Assembly: GCF_900099695.1 (NCBI RefSeq)
Contig: NZ_FNCY01000015.1
Location: 1 to 64,000, forward strand
Source: Propionivibrio dicarboxylicus
GTDB lineage: Bacteria; Pseudomonadota; Gammaproteobacteria; Burkholderiales; Rhodocyclaceae
Direction: 5' to 3'
DNA length: 64,000 nt
Shown: piece after piece, positions 44,183 through 54,151 of the stretch
Layout of the letters: every line of letters begins with the position of its first letter
Position numbering within the stretch: position 1 is the first letter of the stretch
Translations under genes and position numbers: made by a program
Notes under the pieces: generated by a model
Database searches by the model: none
What the model was told of the DNA's origin: nothing
What the model saw: the letters and a program-made list of their open reading frames with translations, nothing else

Positions 44183-44819
44183 GCTTACATCACAGGCTGT
44201 TGTCCGTCGAAAAAGGGAGGTCTCGGGCTGATTCACCACATTATGCAAACAACAACCTGTGCCTATTCCAGCGACTTGGAACGCTGGTTGCTCATCAATG
44301 CCGAGCGATCATCTCGATATCGCCGCAACTTGATTGTGACCACCCACTCGTCACCGATTGTACGCATTCGGAATCTCGCCGGAAAGCCACCGGTGGTAAA
44401 AACCGCATGCATTATGGATGACGGCTTCCGCTGGCGGCGATACGGGTTGGCAATCGGCCGGCAGCGGTCTGTCCCGGAATCAGCGTCGGCGACATTCGCA
44501 TAACCGCTTCGCATCGGAAAGCTGACACAGCATACACTTCGGGAAATCGGCCTTGGCCGACCTTGGCCTTGCGGCGAAACTCGGGCAGCAATGGGCCGCT
44601 TATCTGCCATTCAGTCTCAAATGATGCTGAACGACCGGTTTTCTCTCACGCGAACGCTAACTCCCGACCCTGAACCGACATTTTGCTCATTAGCCAATTG
44701 GAGGCAGCTTACTGATGCTGAGCAGTCGGTCGATTGGCGGCTTACGTGAATCCGGCACGACAGTAATTTGCGTGACACCTGACTCAGAGCGCCAACAGAC
44801 CGAGTGATGGGGTGGTTAG
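44183..44819. other. 640 bp without a gene
   Basis: Upstream region of the EAL gene followed by sequence with no open frame of substance, no hairpin with a T-run and no recognised repeat. Base composition is lower in G+C than the flanks. It ends in a decayed GGDEF fragment, so much of it may be rearrangement debris. Confidence 0.5.
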
Positions 44820-44990
44820 CTAATTTTCTAGCGCGAAGAACTTGAAGCGGTTGCGGCCAGCCTGTTTGGCCGCATACATTGCGATGTCCGCCTTCTTCAT
44901 CAATTCCTGAGCGTCGTCCTTACCGCTAACGGGGTATACGCAGATGCCGATAGTCGTGGTGATAACGAGTTCGTTTCCCCTGGTTCTAAC
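44820..44990 (-). pseudogene. C-terminal fragment of a GGDEF diguanylate cyclase
   Basis: Reading leftward from about 44990, the frame gives TTTIGICVYP, then ADIAMYAAKQAGRNRF and ends KFFALEN at the stop 44820. These are the unmistakable last 55 residues of a GGDEF domain. The GGDEF motif and everything before it are missing, and no start codon serves the fragment. The break coincides with the 5' end of the truncated AraC gene. Confidence 0.85.
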
Positions 44991-44996
44991 GGGACC

Positions 44997-45374
44997 TTGG
45001 ACTATCTAAGTGCAATGCTGGAGCACACGAAATCAGTGAAAAAAAGCGAGCACGGGGGGGCAAAACAGCGTAGCCAGGAGGTGTACGAAATGTTGATTAA
45101 CATGCATGGAAAACTGCCGACTTTAAATGAATTGGCGGCCCAGTTCGGATGTTCCGCACGCTTATTGAACGATGATTTCGTCGCCGAATTTGGTGGCTCG
45201 ATTTACGCTTTCATCACCAGCCAGCGCCTGGACGAGGCGCACGAGGCGATCCTGCAGAGCAATGTCCCGTTAAAAACCCTGGCCTTCAAATTGGGCTATG
45301 CCCATGTCAACCATTTCATCACGGCATTCCGCAAGAAATATGGCTACCCACCGGGAAGTTTGCGGAAACAATGA
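44997..45374 (+). pseudogene. AraC-family regulator, N-terminally truncated
   Basis: A 125-residue frame from TTG 44997 (or ATG 45015) that consists almost only of an AraC-type double HTH: LNELAAQFGCSARLLNDDF and LKTLAFKLGYAHVNHFITAFRKKYGYPPG. The usual N-terminal effector domain of 150-200 residues is absent. No ribosome site precedes either start. Its beginning lies at the break with the GGDEF fragment on the other strand. It may be a pseudogene or a stand-alone DNA-binding domain. Confidence 0.65.
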
Positions 45375-45456
45375 AAAAATGACCGGAGTGTCCAACCTGC
45401 GCAAAAAAATTAAATGCACATTAACTTCCCCGCCGATAACGGGACCACCAACTTAC

Positions 45457-46446
45457 TCACGCCTCTGGCTTTATATCAGCTGCTTTCACAACCTTCGTCC
45501 ATTTAGCAATTTCACTCTCGATCTTTGCCTTAAACTCGCTCGCTGTGCTACCCACGGGAATAAAACCTTGCTCAACGAGTTTCCCCTGTAATGGCCCACT
45601 GCGCACCGCTACTGACGCAATTCCGCTAATCTTATCTAGAATTGTTTTCGGCACTTGTGCCGGTGCAATCAACCCGAATAGCGGGGTGGCGTCGACACTT
45701 GGCAGTCCGAGCTCCGCCATTGATGGCACATTGGGTAGTTGGGCAGAACGCGTTGCACCAGTTACCGCCAGAGCTCTCACTGCCCCTGAGCGAATGTGTT
45801 GCAACATGGAAGGCACCGTCGTAAAACCAAACGCCACATGCCCACCGACCAAATCTGTAAGGGCTGAATTTCCTCCCTTGTACGGGACATGAATGACATC
45901 TGCGCCTGTTGCTGCTCGTAGTTGCTCACTTGCCAAATGAGGCGCACTGGCTACACCCGCAGAACAATAACTATACTTTCCTGGCTTTGCTTTGGCCAAG
46001 TCAATCAACTCTTTCAGCGTATTGGCGGGCACGGAACTGTGGACACTCAAGACCAAAGGAGCCGTAGCCATCAGAGATAAGGGGGCAAAATTCTTGACCG
46101 TATCGTACGGAAGCGCACTTCCGAATAACGCTGGGTTAATTACGAAAGCAGTATCAATAAAACCTAGCGTCATGCCATCTGGTGTTGCATCAGCAATCGC
46201 CTTTGTTCCAATTCTCGTGCCTGCTCCGCCCTTGTTATCAACAATGTGAACGACACCAAGTGTCTGTTGCAAGTGTTGAGCCATCATGCGAGCCAGCATG
46301 TCTGTTGCTGCGCCAGGAGCATAGGGAACGATGATTTTTGCTGTCCCCGCGCTTTGCGCATGAGCGAGATTCCCGATACCCAATAAGTCTACAGCCACGC
46401 ATGCGGTTGCCGCCTTTAAGATTTCACGCCGATTAAAGTCTCGCAT
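45457..46446 (-). CDS. Bug/TctC-family solute receptor, lower-GC island
   Basis: Exported binding protein of 329 residues with a possible Tat signal (FNRREILKAATACVAVDLLG, about 4-23) and the Bug core KIIVPYAPGAATDMLAR and NKGGAGTRIG. GGAG lies 8 nt before the ATG. It follows the enolase-superfamily gene by 19 bp and likely binds the acid that enzyme uses. Codons are clearly less GC-rich than those of the lig-operon Bug protein, a sign of separate origin. No TctAB permease is present. Confidence 0.87.
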   Translation of the reverse strand: MRDFNRREILKAATACVAVDLLGIGNLAHAQSAGTAKIIVPYAPGAATDMLARMMAQHLQQTLGVVHIVDNKGGAGTRIGTKAIADATPDGMTLGFIDTAFVINPALFGSALPYDTVKNFAPLSLMATAPLVLSVHSSVPANTLKELIDLAKAKPGKYSYCSAGVASAPHLASEQLRAATGADVIHVPYKGGNSALTDLVGGHVAFGFTTVPSMLQHIRSGAVRALAVTGATRSAQLPNVPSMAELGLPSVDATPLFGLIAPAQVPKTILDKISGIASVAVRSGPLQGKLVEQGFIPVGSTASEFKAKIESEIAKWTKVVKAADIKPEA

Positions 46447-46465
46447 TTGGTCAGCTCCATCAGAA

Positions 46466-47572
46466 CTATATGAGTTTTACAAAATTCCCTTGGATCAGAT
46501 CTTCCTCTGGATCTGCCCCAAGACCTGGCAAATCCGTGAGTTGAAATGCTCCGTTCTTCATTGGAATTAGATCTCGATACGGCACGAAACCAAGGTCGCA
46601 ATAGATTCGTTCGACTGTAACTTCTTGTGGATGTGCCGCCAATGCGTGAAGCGTCGCGAGAAAACCGGGGCCAAAATAGGACGAATGTGGCGCTAATCTG
46701 ACCGACGAGCTTTCGCATTGCTTTGCGATCTTCCACAGCGCCGATAATCCTCCACACTTCACAGCACTCGGCTGCACAAAGTCGACTGCGTGAGACGTAA
46801 CCATGTTAGAAAGTTCGACGACACTGCTTGCATTCTCACCAGCAGCCATCAGCACTTCTGTCTCGCTTCGAAGAGCCTGTAGCGTACGAATGTCTTCTGG
46901 CGGCCAAGTGGGTTCCTCGATCCAATAGGGATTTGAGGGAGCCATTTCACGCACGACTGAAATTGCATCCTCGATCGTCCAGGCACAATTGACATCGACC
47001 ATGAGTGGCATTTCTGCACTCATTACCGAGCGTGCTGCATTAACCGCATTTGCAGTTTTTTCATGCAGCTTAATCTCCTGATAGCCATCATTGAGCGCTC
47101 GGGAAACATTTCTCTGAACGAAATCGGTATTCCCGTAATACTGAAGCAACGAGGCATACGCTGGAATGGTCGTACGCCTGCCTCCCCCGAGTAATTCGTA
47201 CACGGGAACCCCTGCCAATTTTCCTCGGATATCCCAAAGAGCGATATCAAGACCACTCAGTGCATGGATGACCGGACCTGACCGTCCCATCAAGTGCAGT
47301 GCTCGCTCAAGCGACGGCATTAGTGTTGGATCAAGGGCATCACGCCCTTCTGCAAGGGGCGCTACGCGATTGCGAAAGATCGATGACAACGCATCAAGGT
47401 CGGCACTATAAGATTCACCCCAACCAACCGTACCATCAGCGAGTTCAATACGAATCCAACCACTGTCAAGAGTGGTTCGTGCCACTCCGGCAAATAACGG
47501 TGCCGGAGCTCCATGATCAAACGGCAGACGAACTTGGAAGCAGGTCACGGATTTGATAAGACTTGATGACAT
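46466..47572 (-). CDS. Mandelate racemase / muconate lactonising enzyme-family protein
   Basis: Enolase-superfamily enzyme of 368 residues: N-terminal capping domain (1-125) and TIM barrel. Metal ligands are D in DVNCAW (about 191), E in IEEPTWP (about 217) and E in AAGENASS (about 243). A Lys in YQEIKLHEK (about 165) is the likely base on one side, and the His in APHSSYFG (about 293) may be the other. This pattern fits a sugar-acid dehydratase or racemase more than a cycloisomerase. The reaction is not determined. It is the first gene of an operon with a Bug receptor and divergent from LysR. Confidence 0.85.
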   Translation of the reverse strand: MSSSLIKSVTCFQVRLPFDHGAPAPLFAGVARTTLDSGWIRIELADGTVGWGESYSADLDALSSIFRNRVAPLAEGRDALDPTLMPSLERALHLMGRSGPVIHALSGLDIALWDIRGKLAGVPVYELLGGGRRTTIPAYASLLQYYGNTDFVQRNVSRALNDGYQEIKLHEKTANAVNAARSVMSAEMPLMVDVNCAWTIEDAISVVREMAPSNPYWIEEPTWPPEDIRTLQALRSETEVLMAAGENASSVVELSNMVTSHAVDFVQPSAVKCGGLSALWKIAKQCESSSVRLAPHSSYFGPGFLATLHALAAHPQEVTVERIYCDLGFVPYRDLIPMKNGAFQLTDLPGLGADPEEDLIQGNFVKLI

Positions 47573-47592
47573 TAGATATGTTTGCCTAAGAA

Positions 47593-47608
47593 TTATATGT
47601 GCATATAA
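47593..47608. promoter_or_regulatory. Inverted repeat TTATATG-TG-CATATAA, probable operator
   Basis: Perfect 7-bp arms with a 2-bp spacer lie about 20 bp upstream of the enolase-superfamily start, in the 150-bp gap to the divergent LysR gene. AT-rich arms overlap where a -10 element would be. A LysR-dependent control site is likely. Confidence 0.55.
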
Positions 47609-47722
47609 ATAGTAGCCTTGCAGACTAAGTTACTATGTCTGGTCTGCGTCTTTAGCCGCATGGTAATCTAAGCCGTTTCACCGGTCTAAGCCAAAAATTG
47701 TATGTTTTGATTCATTTTTTAA

Positions 47723-48628
47723 ATGGCACTCGATATCAGTCAATTGAACTGCTTCGTTGCGGTCGCTGAAGAGCTGCATTTTGGCCGAGCGGCGGCACGT
47801 TTATGCATGACTCAGCCACCATTGAGCCGGCAAATTCAACTACTGGAACATGCTCTTGGCGTGCAATTGCTCGAACGTGGCAATCGTAGTGTTAGCCTTA
47901 CAGCAGCAGGGCGAGTCTTTTTGCCCGATGCTCGCCAAATTTTGCATCTCGCTGAACGAGCCACCAGTACGGCGCGTCGCGCCGGTCATGGCGAAATGGG
48001 CCGTATCGTTGTCGGATTTACTTCGGTGATAGGAATAGACCTGATGCCTCAAGTGGTCGCATCGGCGCGGAAGGCATTGCCCCATATTGACATCATTCTC
48101 AAGGAGATGGTCTCGATTGAGCAGATTCAGGGGCTAGAAGCGAATACCATCGACCTGGGCTTCACGCGCTCATTGCCTATTCGAGGGAATCTAACGCGAG
48201 AACAGGTTGCCAGCGAAAAAATGGTCGTGGCTTTGCCAATTGAGCATCCATTGGCTGCCAAGCAGACCATCAGTTGGCAAGATCTGCATGGACAGCCATT
48301 CATCACGTACACCCCAAAAACTGGCAATTACTTTTACACGATCATAACCCGATTGCTGAACGAACTCGGCATCGTGCCTGAGTATGTCCAGCATGTTGAT
48401 GAGTCGCACACCATTCTCGGACTAGTACGTGCCGGACTCGGCATATCGATTGTGCCGGAATCTGTAAGCGTTCTCTACACCGACAAAGTGGTTTTCCGTC
48501 CCATTGGACGTAACGAACTGAGGGCTGATACCTGCATGATCTGGCGGTCCGATTGTTGCAATCCGGCTCTGGTCACCTTTCGTGACTTCGCCTCGAAGCA
48601 TTTTGCCCGCTTCAGATTACCCAGTTGA
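47723..48628 (+). CDS. LysR-family regulator (divergent to enolase-superfamily gene)
   Basis: Regulator of 301 residues with an HTH at 1-60 (FGRAAARLCMTQPPLSRQIQ) of the BenM/CatM-like type and a normal effector domain. No ribosome site precedes the ATG, which follows an AT-rich run, so translation may be leaderless or weak. Its divergent position makes the enolase-superfamily/Bug operon the likely target. Confidence 0.87.
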   Translation: MALDISQLNCFVAVAEELHFGRAAARLCMTQPPLSRQIQLLEHALGVQLLERGNRSVSLTAAGRVFLPDARQILHLAERATSTARRAGHGEMGRIVVGFTSVIGIDLMPQVVASARKALPHIDIILKEMVSIEQIQGLEANTIDLGFTRSLPIRGNLTREQVASEKMVVALPIEHPLAAKQTISWQDLHGQPFITYTPKTGNYFYTIITRLLNELGIVPEYVQHVDESHTILGLVRAGLGISIVPESVSVLYTDKVVFRPIGRNELRADTCMIWRSDCCNPALVTFRDFASKHFARFRLPS

Positions 48629-48979
48629 TCTAGCCTACCGGTGACAGCAGTCGGTGGCATATCGGTCCTTTCATCCGTGGGCTGCCAATGTCCACTAAGG
48701 CCGACGAGTGTAAATTCGCACCGCCGGATCTCAGGCAAATCCTCGGCCTCAGCGGTCATTGGCGATCCGTCCAGGCGCTGGCGGAAATGTACCGATAATT
48801 CGCCGCTCATTCGAAAGTGACTTTGAACGGCAGCGTCTCAATCGGGCGAACTCGAACTTTGGACGGCGGATTCAAGCGATCGACGCGACAGATTGATGGA
48901 ATCGTTCAGCGGTCCGTTTTGCGAAAAAGCTCGTTTATAATTCGCGCGCAAAACCCTACCGAAACGAATACGAACTCCT
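48629..48979. other. 350 bp of apparently decayed DNA with aroP promoter
   Basis: No gene is supported. The text resembles degenerate intergenic DNA also seen near 59560-59590: both places share a TTTGAACGGCAGCG-like phrase. At the right end a perfect TATAAT (48936-48941) lies about 40 bp before aroP; no good -35 box was found at the right distance. Confidence 0.5.
48936..48941 (+). promoter_or_regulatory. Candidate -10 box of aroP
   Basis: TATAAT lies 38 bp before the aroP ATG in otherwise mixed-composition DNA. The hexamer 17 bp upstream does not resemble TTGACA, so the promoter may need an activator. Confidence 0.4.
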
Positions 48980-50356
48980 ATGAATCTTCAACAAAACGGC
49001 GAAGAGCTGAAACGCGGCCTGAAAAACCGCCATATCCAGCTCATCGCACTGGGCGGTGCCATTGGTACCGGTCTGTTTCTCGGCATCGCCGACACCATCA
49101 AAATGGCGGGCCCGGCCGTGCTGCTCGGCTACGCCATCGGCGGCTTCATCGCCTTCCTCATCATGCGCCAACTCGGCGAGATGGCGGTGGAAGAGCCGGT
49201 TGCCGGCTCCTTCAGCCACTTTGCCCACAAGTACTGGGGAGAGTCGGCGGGTTTCGCCTCCGGCTGGAACTACTGGGTGCTCTACGTGCTGGTGAGCATG
49301 GCCGAGTTGACTGCGGTCGGTATCTACGTGCAGTACTGGTGGCCCGAGATCCCGACCTGGATGTCGGCGGCCTTCTTCTTCGTGATTATCAACGCGATTA
49401 ATTTGACCAACGTCAAGGCGTTCGGCGAGATGGAGTTCTGGTTCGCCATCATCAAGGTGATCGCCATCCTCGGCATGATCGGCTTTGGCGCTTACCTGCT
49501 GTTCTCCGGCGGTGGCGGTCCCGAGGCCACGATAAGCAACCTCTGGGCTCAGGGCGGCTTCTTCCCCAACGGCTTGGACGGCCTAGTGATGGCCATGGCC
49601 TTTATCATGTTTTCCTTCGGCGGTCTGGAGCTGGTCGGCATCACCGCAGCGGAAGCTGACGATCCCGAGAAGAGCATCCCCAAGGCCACCAACCAGGTGA
49701 TCTACCGCATCCTCATCTTCTATATTGGCGCCCTGACCGTACTGCTCTCGCTCTACCCCTGGGGCAAGGTGGTCGAAGGAGGCAGCCCCTTCGTGATGAT
49801 CTTCCATGCCCTGGACAGCGATCTGGTGGCCAACGTGCTGAACCTGGTCGTGCTGACCGCCGCGCTCTCCGTCTACAACAGCTGTGTCTACTGCAACAGC
49901 CGCATGCTGTTCGGTCTCGCCAAGCAGGGCGACGCCCCCACGGCGCTGCTCAAGACCACCAAGAGCGGCGTCCCCCTGATGGCCCTCACCATCTCGGCCG
50001 CCGCCACCCTGCTGTGCGTGCTGATCAACTACCTGATCCCGGGCAAGGCCTTTGGTCTGCTGATGTCGCTGGTGGTCTCTGCCCTGGTCATCAACTGGGC
50101 CATGATCAGCCTGGCGCACCTCAAATTCCGCAAGGTCAAGGCCGCCGAGGGGGTGACCACCAAGTTCAAGGCGCTGTGGAGTCCGTTTGGCAACTACCTC
50201 TGCCTCGCCTTCATGGCCGCCGTCCTGGTAATCATGTACATGAACGACGGTACTCGCATCTCGGTCGAGTTGATCCCGGCCTGGCTGGTCGTGCTCGGCC
50301 TGGGGTCTCTGTTCAAGCTAAGACGTCAGGGCCAGGTTGCGACCGACCTGACCTGA
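48980..50356 (+). CDS. aroP: Aromatic amino acid permease AroP
   Basis: APC-superfamily permease of 458 residues with 12 predicted TM segments. Long runs match enterobacterial AroP: LKRGLKNRHIQLIALGGAIG, MRQLGEMAVEEPVAGSFSHF, FGGLELVGITAAEADDPE and YNSCVYCNSRMLFGLA. It imports phenylalanine, tyrosine and tryptophan with protons. The start is fixed by the family N-terminus, although no ribosome site is evident. Similarity to gammaproteobacterial AroP is higher than I would expect for a betaproteobacterium, and it stands alone between decayed DNA and its own terminator, so recent transfer is likely. Confidence 0.9.
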   Translation: MNLQQNGEELKRGLKNRHIQLIALGGAIGTGLFLGIADTIKMAGPAVLLGYAIGGFIAFLIMRQLGEMAVEEPVAGSFSHFAHKYWGESAGFASGWNYWVLYVLVSMAELTAVGIYVQYWWPEIPTWMSAAFFFVIINAINLTNVKAFGEMEFWFAIIKVIAILGMIGFGAYLLFSGGGGPEATISNLWAQGGFFPNGLDGLVMAMAFIMFSFGGLELVGITAAEADDPEKSIPKATNQVIYRILIFYIGALTVLLSLYPWGKVVEGGSPFVMIFHALDSDLVANVLNLVVLTAALSVYNSCVYCNSRMLFGLAKQGDAPTALLKTTKSGVPLMALTISAAATLLCVLINYLIPGKAFGLLMSLVVSALVINWAMISLAHLKFRKVKAAEGVTTKFKALWSPFGNYLCLAFMAAVLVIMYMNDGTRISVELIPAWLVVLGLGSLFKLRRQGQVATDLT

Positions 50357-50379
50357 GCATAGCTACGCTTTTCACGCAC

Positions 50380-50409
50380 ATGCCGGTCGATGATCGGCAT
50401 TTTTCTTTC
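50380..50409 (+). terminator. Intrinsic terminator of aroP
   Basis: ATGCCGGTC and GATCGGCAT pair over 9 bp (one G-U) around a 3-nt loop and run into TTTTTCTTT. It lies 23 bp after the aroP stop. DNA from 50410 to 50587 shows no gene. Confidence 0.85.
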
Positions 50410-50587
50410 TGCCGTCCGAGCGTGCTGATGAAAACAGCCCTGGCAACCGTCAGCGCCCCAAGGGCAGATCACTTCCCTTTGCCCCAGGCGAATAATGTGG
50501 CGGCACTTCTGCCCCTGAGGCGGACGTCAACAGCGCCAGACACATCCGCTCCCGACGGCAGGTCCCATTACGCTGTCCGCATACCGG

Positions 50588-53506
50588 TCAGGAATGCGCC
50601 GTCCCGGCTTTCCGCAGTCTGGCGGTGAACCAGAAGGTACTGCCTTGGCCGAGCCTGCTTTCACACCCTGCCGTGCCCCCCATCAATTCGGCCAGTTTCC
50701 TGGTAATCACCAGGCCAAGCCCTGTGCCGCCATATCGACGCGTCGTGCTGCTATCCGCCTGTTCGAAAGCATTGAACAGCCTGTTCGCCACGTCAGGATC
50801 AATGCCGATTCCCGAATCTTCGACTTCGAACCGGACCAGGACAGTGTCTGGCGTTTCTTCTGCTGTCAGGGTTCTCAGGATCACCTGGCCTTGTTCGGTA
50901 AATTTGATGGCGTTACCGGCGTAATTGAGCAAGGCCTGTTTCAGCCGGGTGGGATCGCCGATCAGGCTACCCGTCCGAGGCTCGTTGTCGACAGAGATAT
51001 GAAGCCCCTTCATCTCCGCCGCAGGCTCCATCATCGTGGCGACGTCTCCGGTGATTTTTTCCAGACTTATCCCGACTTCCTCCAGGGTGACCTTGTCCGC
51101 TTCTATCTTGGAAAGATCGAGGATGCCATTGATGACGTCGACCAGATGCGTACCGGACGCTTCGAGTTTATCCAGTTGTTCGAGTTGCTTTGGCGTCAGT
51201 CCGCCCCGCCGGATGAGATGTGCCATACCGAGAACGCCGTTCAGCGGCGTACGCAGCTCGTGACTCATGTTGGCGAGGAATGTGCTCTTGGCGCGGCTCG
51301 CGGCTTCGGCCGCCTCCTTGGCCTCCTTCAGGATGAACTCCGCCTCCTTCTGCAAGGTAACATCCATCGCGATGCCATGTAATCCCACCGGTCTGCCGGC
51401 ATCATCGCAAGTGCGCTCACCCCGCGCCAGAATCCAACCGTTGCTGCCATCGGCGCGACGTGTCTGCAGTTCCAGTTCGTAGGGCTCTCCCGTCTGAGCC
51501 GTCTTTTCCAGCGCTGCGGACAACCGGGTCCAACTTTCCGGGGTGAATATGCTGTTGTGAATCGAGTAATTCGGCGGCGGCTGGCCGGGATCGGCATTGA
51601 ACATCCGATAGAGCTCATCAGACCAAGTGACATTGTTTGTCGCCAGATCGAGTTGCCAACTCCCCATCGAGGCAATTCTTTGAGCTTCGTGCAAATCGGC
51701 GGTGCGTTGTCTTATCTGTGCTTCCAGCGTTTCCTTGTGACGTCCAAGGGCATTTTCGGCATGCTTACGTTCCGTGATATCGATCAGCGTGACCAGATGA
51801 ATTGAATCCAGCCCCTCTGGAAGAGACGTCGCTGCCACCATGACGACTCGAACGTCGTTTGTGCGGGTCGTAATCTCGACTTCGATGGGGTCGACCTTGT
51901 CTTTCCCCTGCAGTACGGATTCAACATATGCCAGCCACTTCTGCTGAACCCGGGCTCGATAATCGGGATCCGGATAGGCTTTCTGCCACCAATCGGCGAC
52001 CGTCGGAATGTCGTCGAGCGTATAGCCAAATGCCTTGGTAAAAGCATCATTCAAGTACGTGATGTCGAGCGCATCATCATTCAGCGCCATCGGAATTGGC
52101 GACGCTTCGATAATGGCCCGGAATCGTTCCGAGGCAATTCGCTGGGATTTTTCGAGTCGAACGTGTTCGCTGATGTCGCTGAAAATGGTGGCAAACTGGT
52201 CCGGCCCGGGTGAGACGACCGAAATGGAAAAAGTCTTGTCGAGGGGAGGAAAGTAGGTTTCAAACCGCAACGCTTGCCTGGTGGTAACGACCTGAGCATA
52301 TTCAGCCAGGAAGGGCACACCGCCATAGGCTTGCGTCGCCGTCTTGCCGATCACGTCCTGCGCTCGCAGGCCTGTATGACCTTCGTATGCGGGGTTGGTG
52401 TCAAGTATCAGATAATCGATCGGGCGCCCTTCAGGGTCACGCATCAGGCGATGTAAGGCGACGCCCTCGGTCATGCTGTCGTAGAGCGAATGAAACCGCG
52501 CCTCGCTCTCTTCCAGCGCAATTCTCTGCGTATAGCGACGCCGAAGAATCTTATGCAGCGCAATGACCAGGGCGGAAAAGGCAATGCAGACCAGAATTGT
52601 CCAGACAATGCCCGGACGTATTCCGCCGATGATGAATTCATGCTTGGCCGAGATGCCGATATCCAGTCCGGTTTCGCCAATGCGACCGAAAACGAGGATG
52701 CGTCGCTGATTGTCGGTCACCACGTTTCCGAGGTAGCGTGTCAGTTTGCTACCTGAGCTGAGATAGGTCTGGAAGGCGTCTCCGCTGGCAATATTCTTGC
52801 CGATATGCTTTTCCGGATCGGGCAAACGGAAGAGAACATCGCCTTCCCGATTATGAATTGCCGCCGCATCGATCTCCTTGTTTGCCAGTACGTCAACCAG
52901 CAATGGCTCGAGAGACTGAAGCACCAGGGTTCCAACCACAACGCCGAGAAACTCCCCGGACGAGTTACGGATGGCTTGGGAGATTGCGATCGTCTGCTTG
53001 CCTGTGACTGCGCTGAAGACCCGCGATATATGAGTCCGATTGACATCCCCGGACTTGGCATCCCGGTGAAATTGAAAGTAGTCCCGCCCGGCGACGTTGA
53101 ATCCCCGTAGCGCATCCAGGTCGTCACCTGCCTGAATGCTTTCCGCGCTGGTAATCGTGCCCGTGCGATCCGCGGTAAATACGGTATCGATTTCGGAAAA
53201 CTGTTTCAGGAAGGCCCGCTGGCGTTGTGCCACGAAACTGAGAGAGGCGACCGGCACGACCGACTGATCGGCCACCAAACCGTGCAACCCGACATCCAGC
53301 CCGCGAAGGAAACCACTGACCTTGGCATCGGCAACCAGCGCATGGTTTTCCAGTGCATGGAACTCCGACTCAATAGCATCCTGATATGCCTGGAAAATAT
53401 TGACGGCACCAATTGCATAGATCGCAACCAGCATGAACACCAGACCCGATACCGAGTTCAGTCGGTGGCCCGCATGGTCAATTGCACGTTGAAGTTTATT
53501 GCCCAT
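50588..53506 (-). CDS. Membrane PAS sensor histidine kinase
   Basis: Kinase of 972 residues. TM1 is at about 18-40, a double-Cache-like periplasmic domain spans about 45-290, and TM2 is at about 300-318. Three PAS/PAC modules follow (about 330-690), with linker phrases [20 protein letters not shown] and [10 protein letters not shown]. HisKA carries the phosphoacceptor in [15 protein letters not shown] (about 740). HATPase has N and G boxes [19 protein letters not shown] and GGTGLGL. Proteins with this layout are often hybrids, but here the frame ends right after the ATPase domain, with no receiver. No response regulator gene is adjacent, so the partner is elsewhere. Confidence 0.9.
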   Translation of the reverse strand: MGNKLQRAIDHAGHRLNSVSGLVFMLVAIYAIGAVNIFQAYQDAIESEFHALENHALVADAKVSGFLRGLDVGLHGLVADQSVVPVASLSFVAQRQRAFLKQFSEIDTVFTADRTGTITSAESIQAGDDLDALRGFNVAGRDYFQFHRDAKSGDVNRTHISRVFSAVTGKQTIAISQAIRNSSGEFLGVVVGTLVLQSLEPLLVDVLANKEIDAAAIHNREGDVLFRLPDPEKHIGKNIASGDAFQTYLSSGSKLTRYLGNVVTDNQRRILVFGRIGETGLDIGISAKHEFIIGGIRPGIVWTILVCIAFSALVIALHKILRRRYTQRIALEESEARFHSLYDSMTEGVALHRLMRDPEGRPIDYLILDTNPAYEGHTGLRAQDVIGKTATQAYGGVPFLAEYAQVVTTRQALRFETYFPPLDKTFSISVVSPGPDQFATIFSDISEHVRLEKSQRIASERFRAIIEASPIPMALNDDALDITYLNDAFTKAFGYTLDDIPTVADWWQKAYPDPDYRARVQQKWLAYVESVLQGKDKVDPIEVEITTRTNDVRVVMVAATSLPEGLDSIHLVTLIDITERKHAENALGRHKETLEAQIRQRTADLHEAQRIASMGSWQLDLATNNVTWSDELYRMFNADPGQPPPNYSIHNSIFTPESWTRLSAALEKTAQTGEPYELELQTRRADGSNGWILARGERTCDDAGRPVGLHGIAMDVTLQKEAEFILKEAKEAAEAASRAKSTFLANMSHELRTPLNGVLGMAHLIRRGGLTPKQLEQLDKLEASGTHLVDVINGILDLSKIEADKVTLEEVGISLEKITGDVATMMEPAAEMKGLHISVDNEPRTGSLIGDPTRLKQALLNYAGNAIKFTEQGQVILRTLTAEETPDTVLVRFEVEDSGIGIDPDVANRLFNAFEQADSSTTRRYGGTGLGLVITRKLAELMGGTAGCESRLGQGSTFWFTARLRKAGTAHS

Positions 53507-53545
53507 TGCCGATTCTTATGGCTTCTGATTATTAGTGCATGTTAA

Positions 53546-53830
53546 TCATACCTTCATATCGTCGAGCAATGCATCAGCAAGATGGCGATCGTGCAATGAG
53601 GCCAACCCGGCGGCTGACGGGAGCCGACTCCATTCCCCCAACCAATTCAATCGGATAAGCAAGACCCGGGTAGTGACCAGCGCTTGAATTTCGCGAGCGC
53701 GAACTCTTGGCAGCCAGAGGATCATTTCGAATGATGCCAATTGCACCTCGAACGCCCGACACATCGCGAGTCGTTGCGAATCCGACGCCGCTCATTTGCG
53801 CGTAGCGTGTTCGCCTGCTGCGAGCTTCCA
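53546..53830 (-). pseudogene. Possible decayed AraC cupin-type regulator fragment
   Basis: The minus-strand frame 53764-53546 reads ILWLPRVRAREI, VTTRVLLIRLNWL and ASLHDRHLADALLDDMKV. This resembles the end of the cupin domain and the linker of AraC regulators, where the phrase L-x-D-x-x-x-x-x-A-L precedes the HTH. An overlapping frame covers the part before it, as if a frameshift had occurred. The HTH region is missing. The match is from memory of the family pattern and is weak. Confidence 0.3.
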
Positions 53831-54151
53831 TTTTTCCGATTCCAGGAGGGCCTGTTTGTGCTGAAGAATTGGCGCACCGGTTCGGAGTGTCGAACGGCGG
53901 CTTGAGGTCGAAAGTGCGCGTTCACGGGGATCGGAAACAGACCTTAAAGCGCCGGGACGACTAAACTGACCCAGCGACTGCCGCCCAACACTTAAGACTG
54001 ACCCAAGGCCACTTTGGCCGACGACAGGGCTTCGCGGCCAGAGCGATCATTCATGAGGGAGTTTTTTTGATGGACTGCTATCCCACTTATTGCCGCCGTT
54101 GATCGCCAGGGCTAAATGAATGGCGGCGTACGATATGCAAGGCCATGACTC
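53831..54151. other. Gene-free 320 bp with repeated AAACTGACCCA-like text
   Basis: No gene is seen. A short direct repeat, AACTGACCCA and GACTGACCCA, occurs near 53965 and 53995; such text is frequent at remnants of IS21-type insertions. No transposase frame or terminal repeat pair is present. Confidence 0.35.

Noticed and set aside
53831-54151. Intact insertion sequence
   Set aside because: Only short repeated text is present; no transposase frame or terminal repeats.
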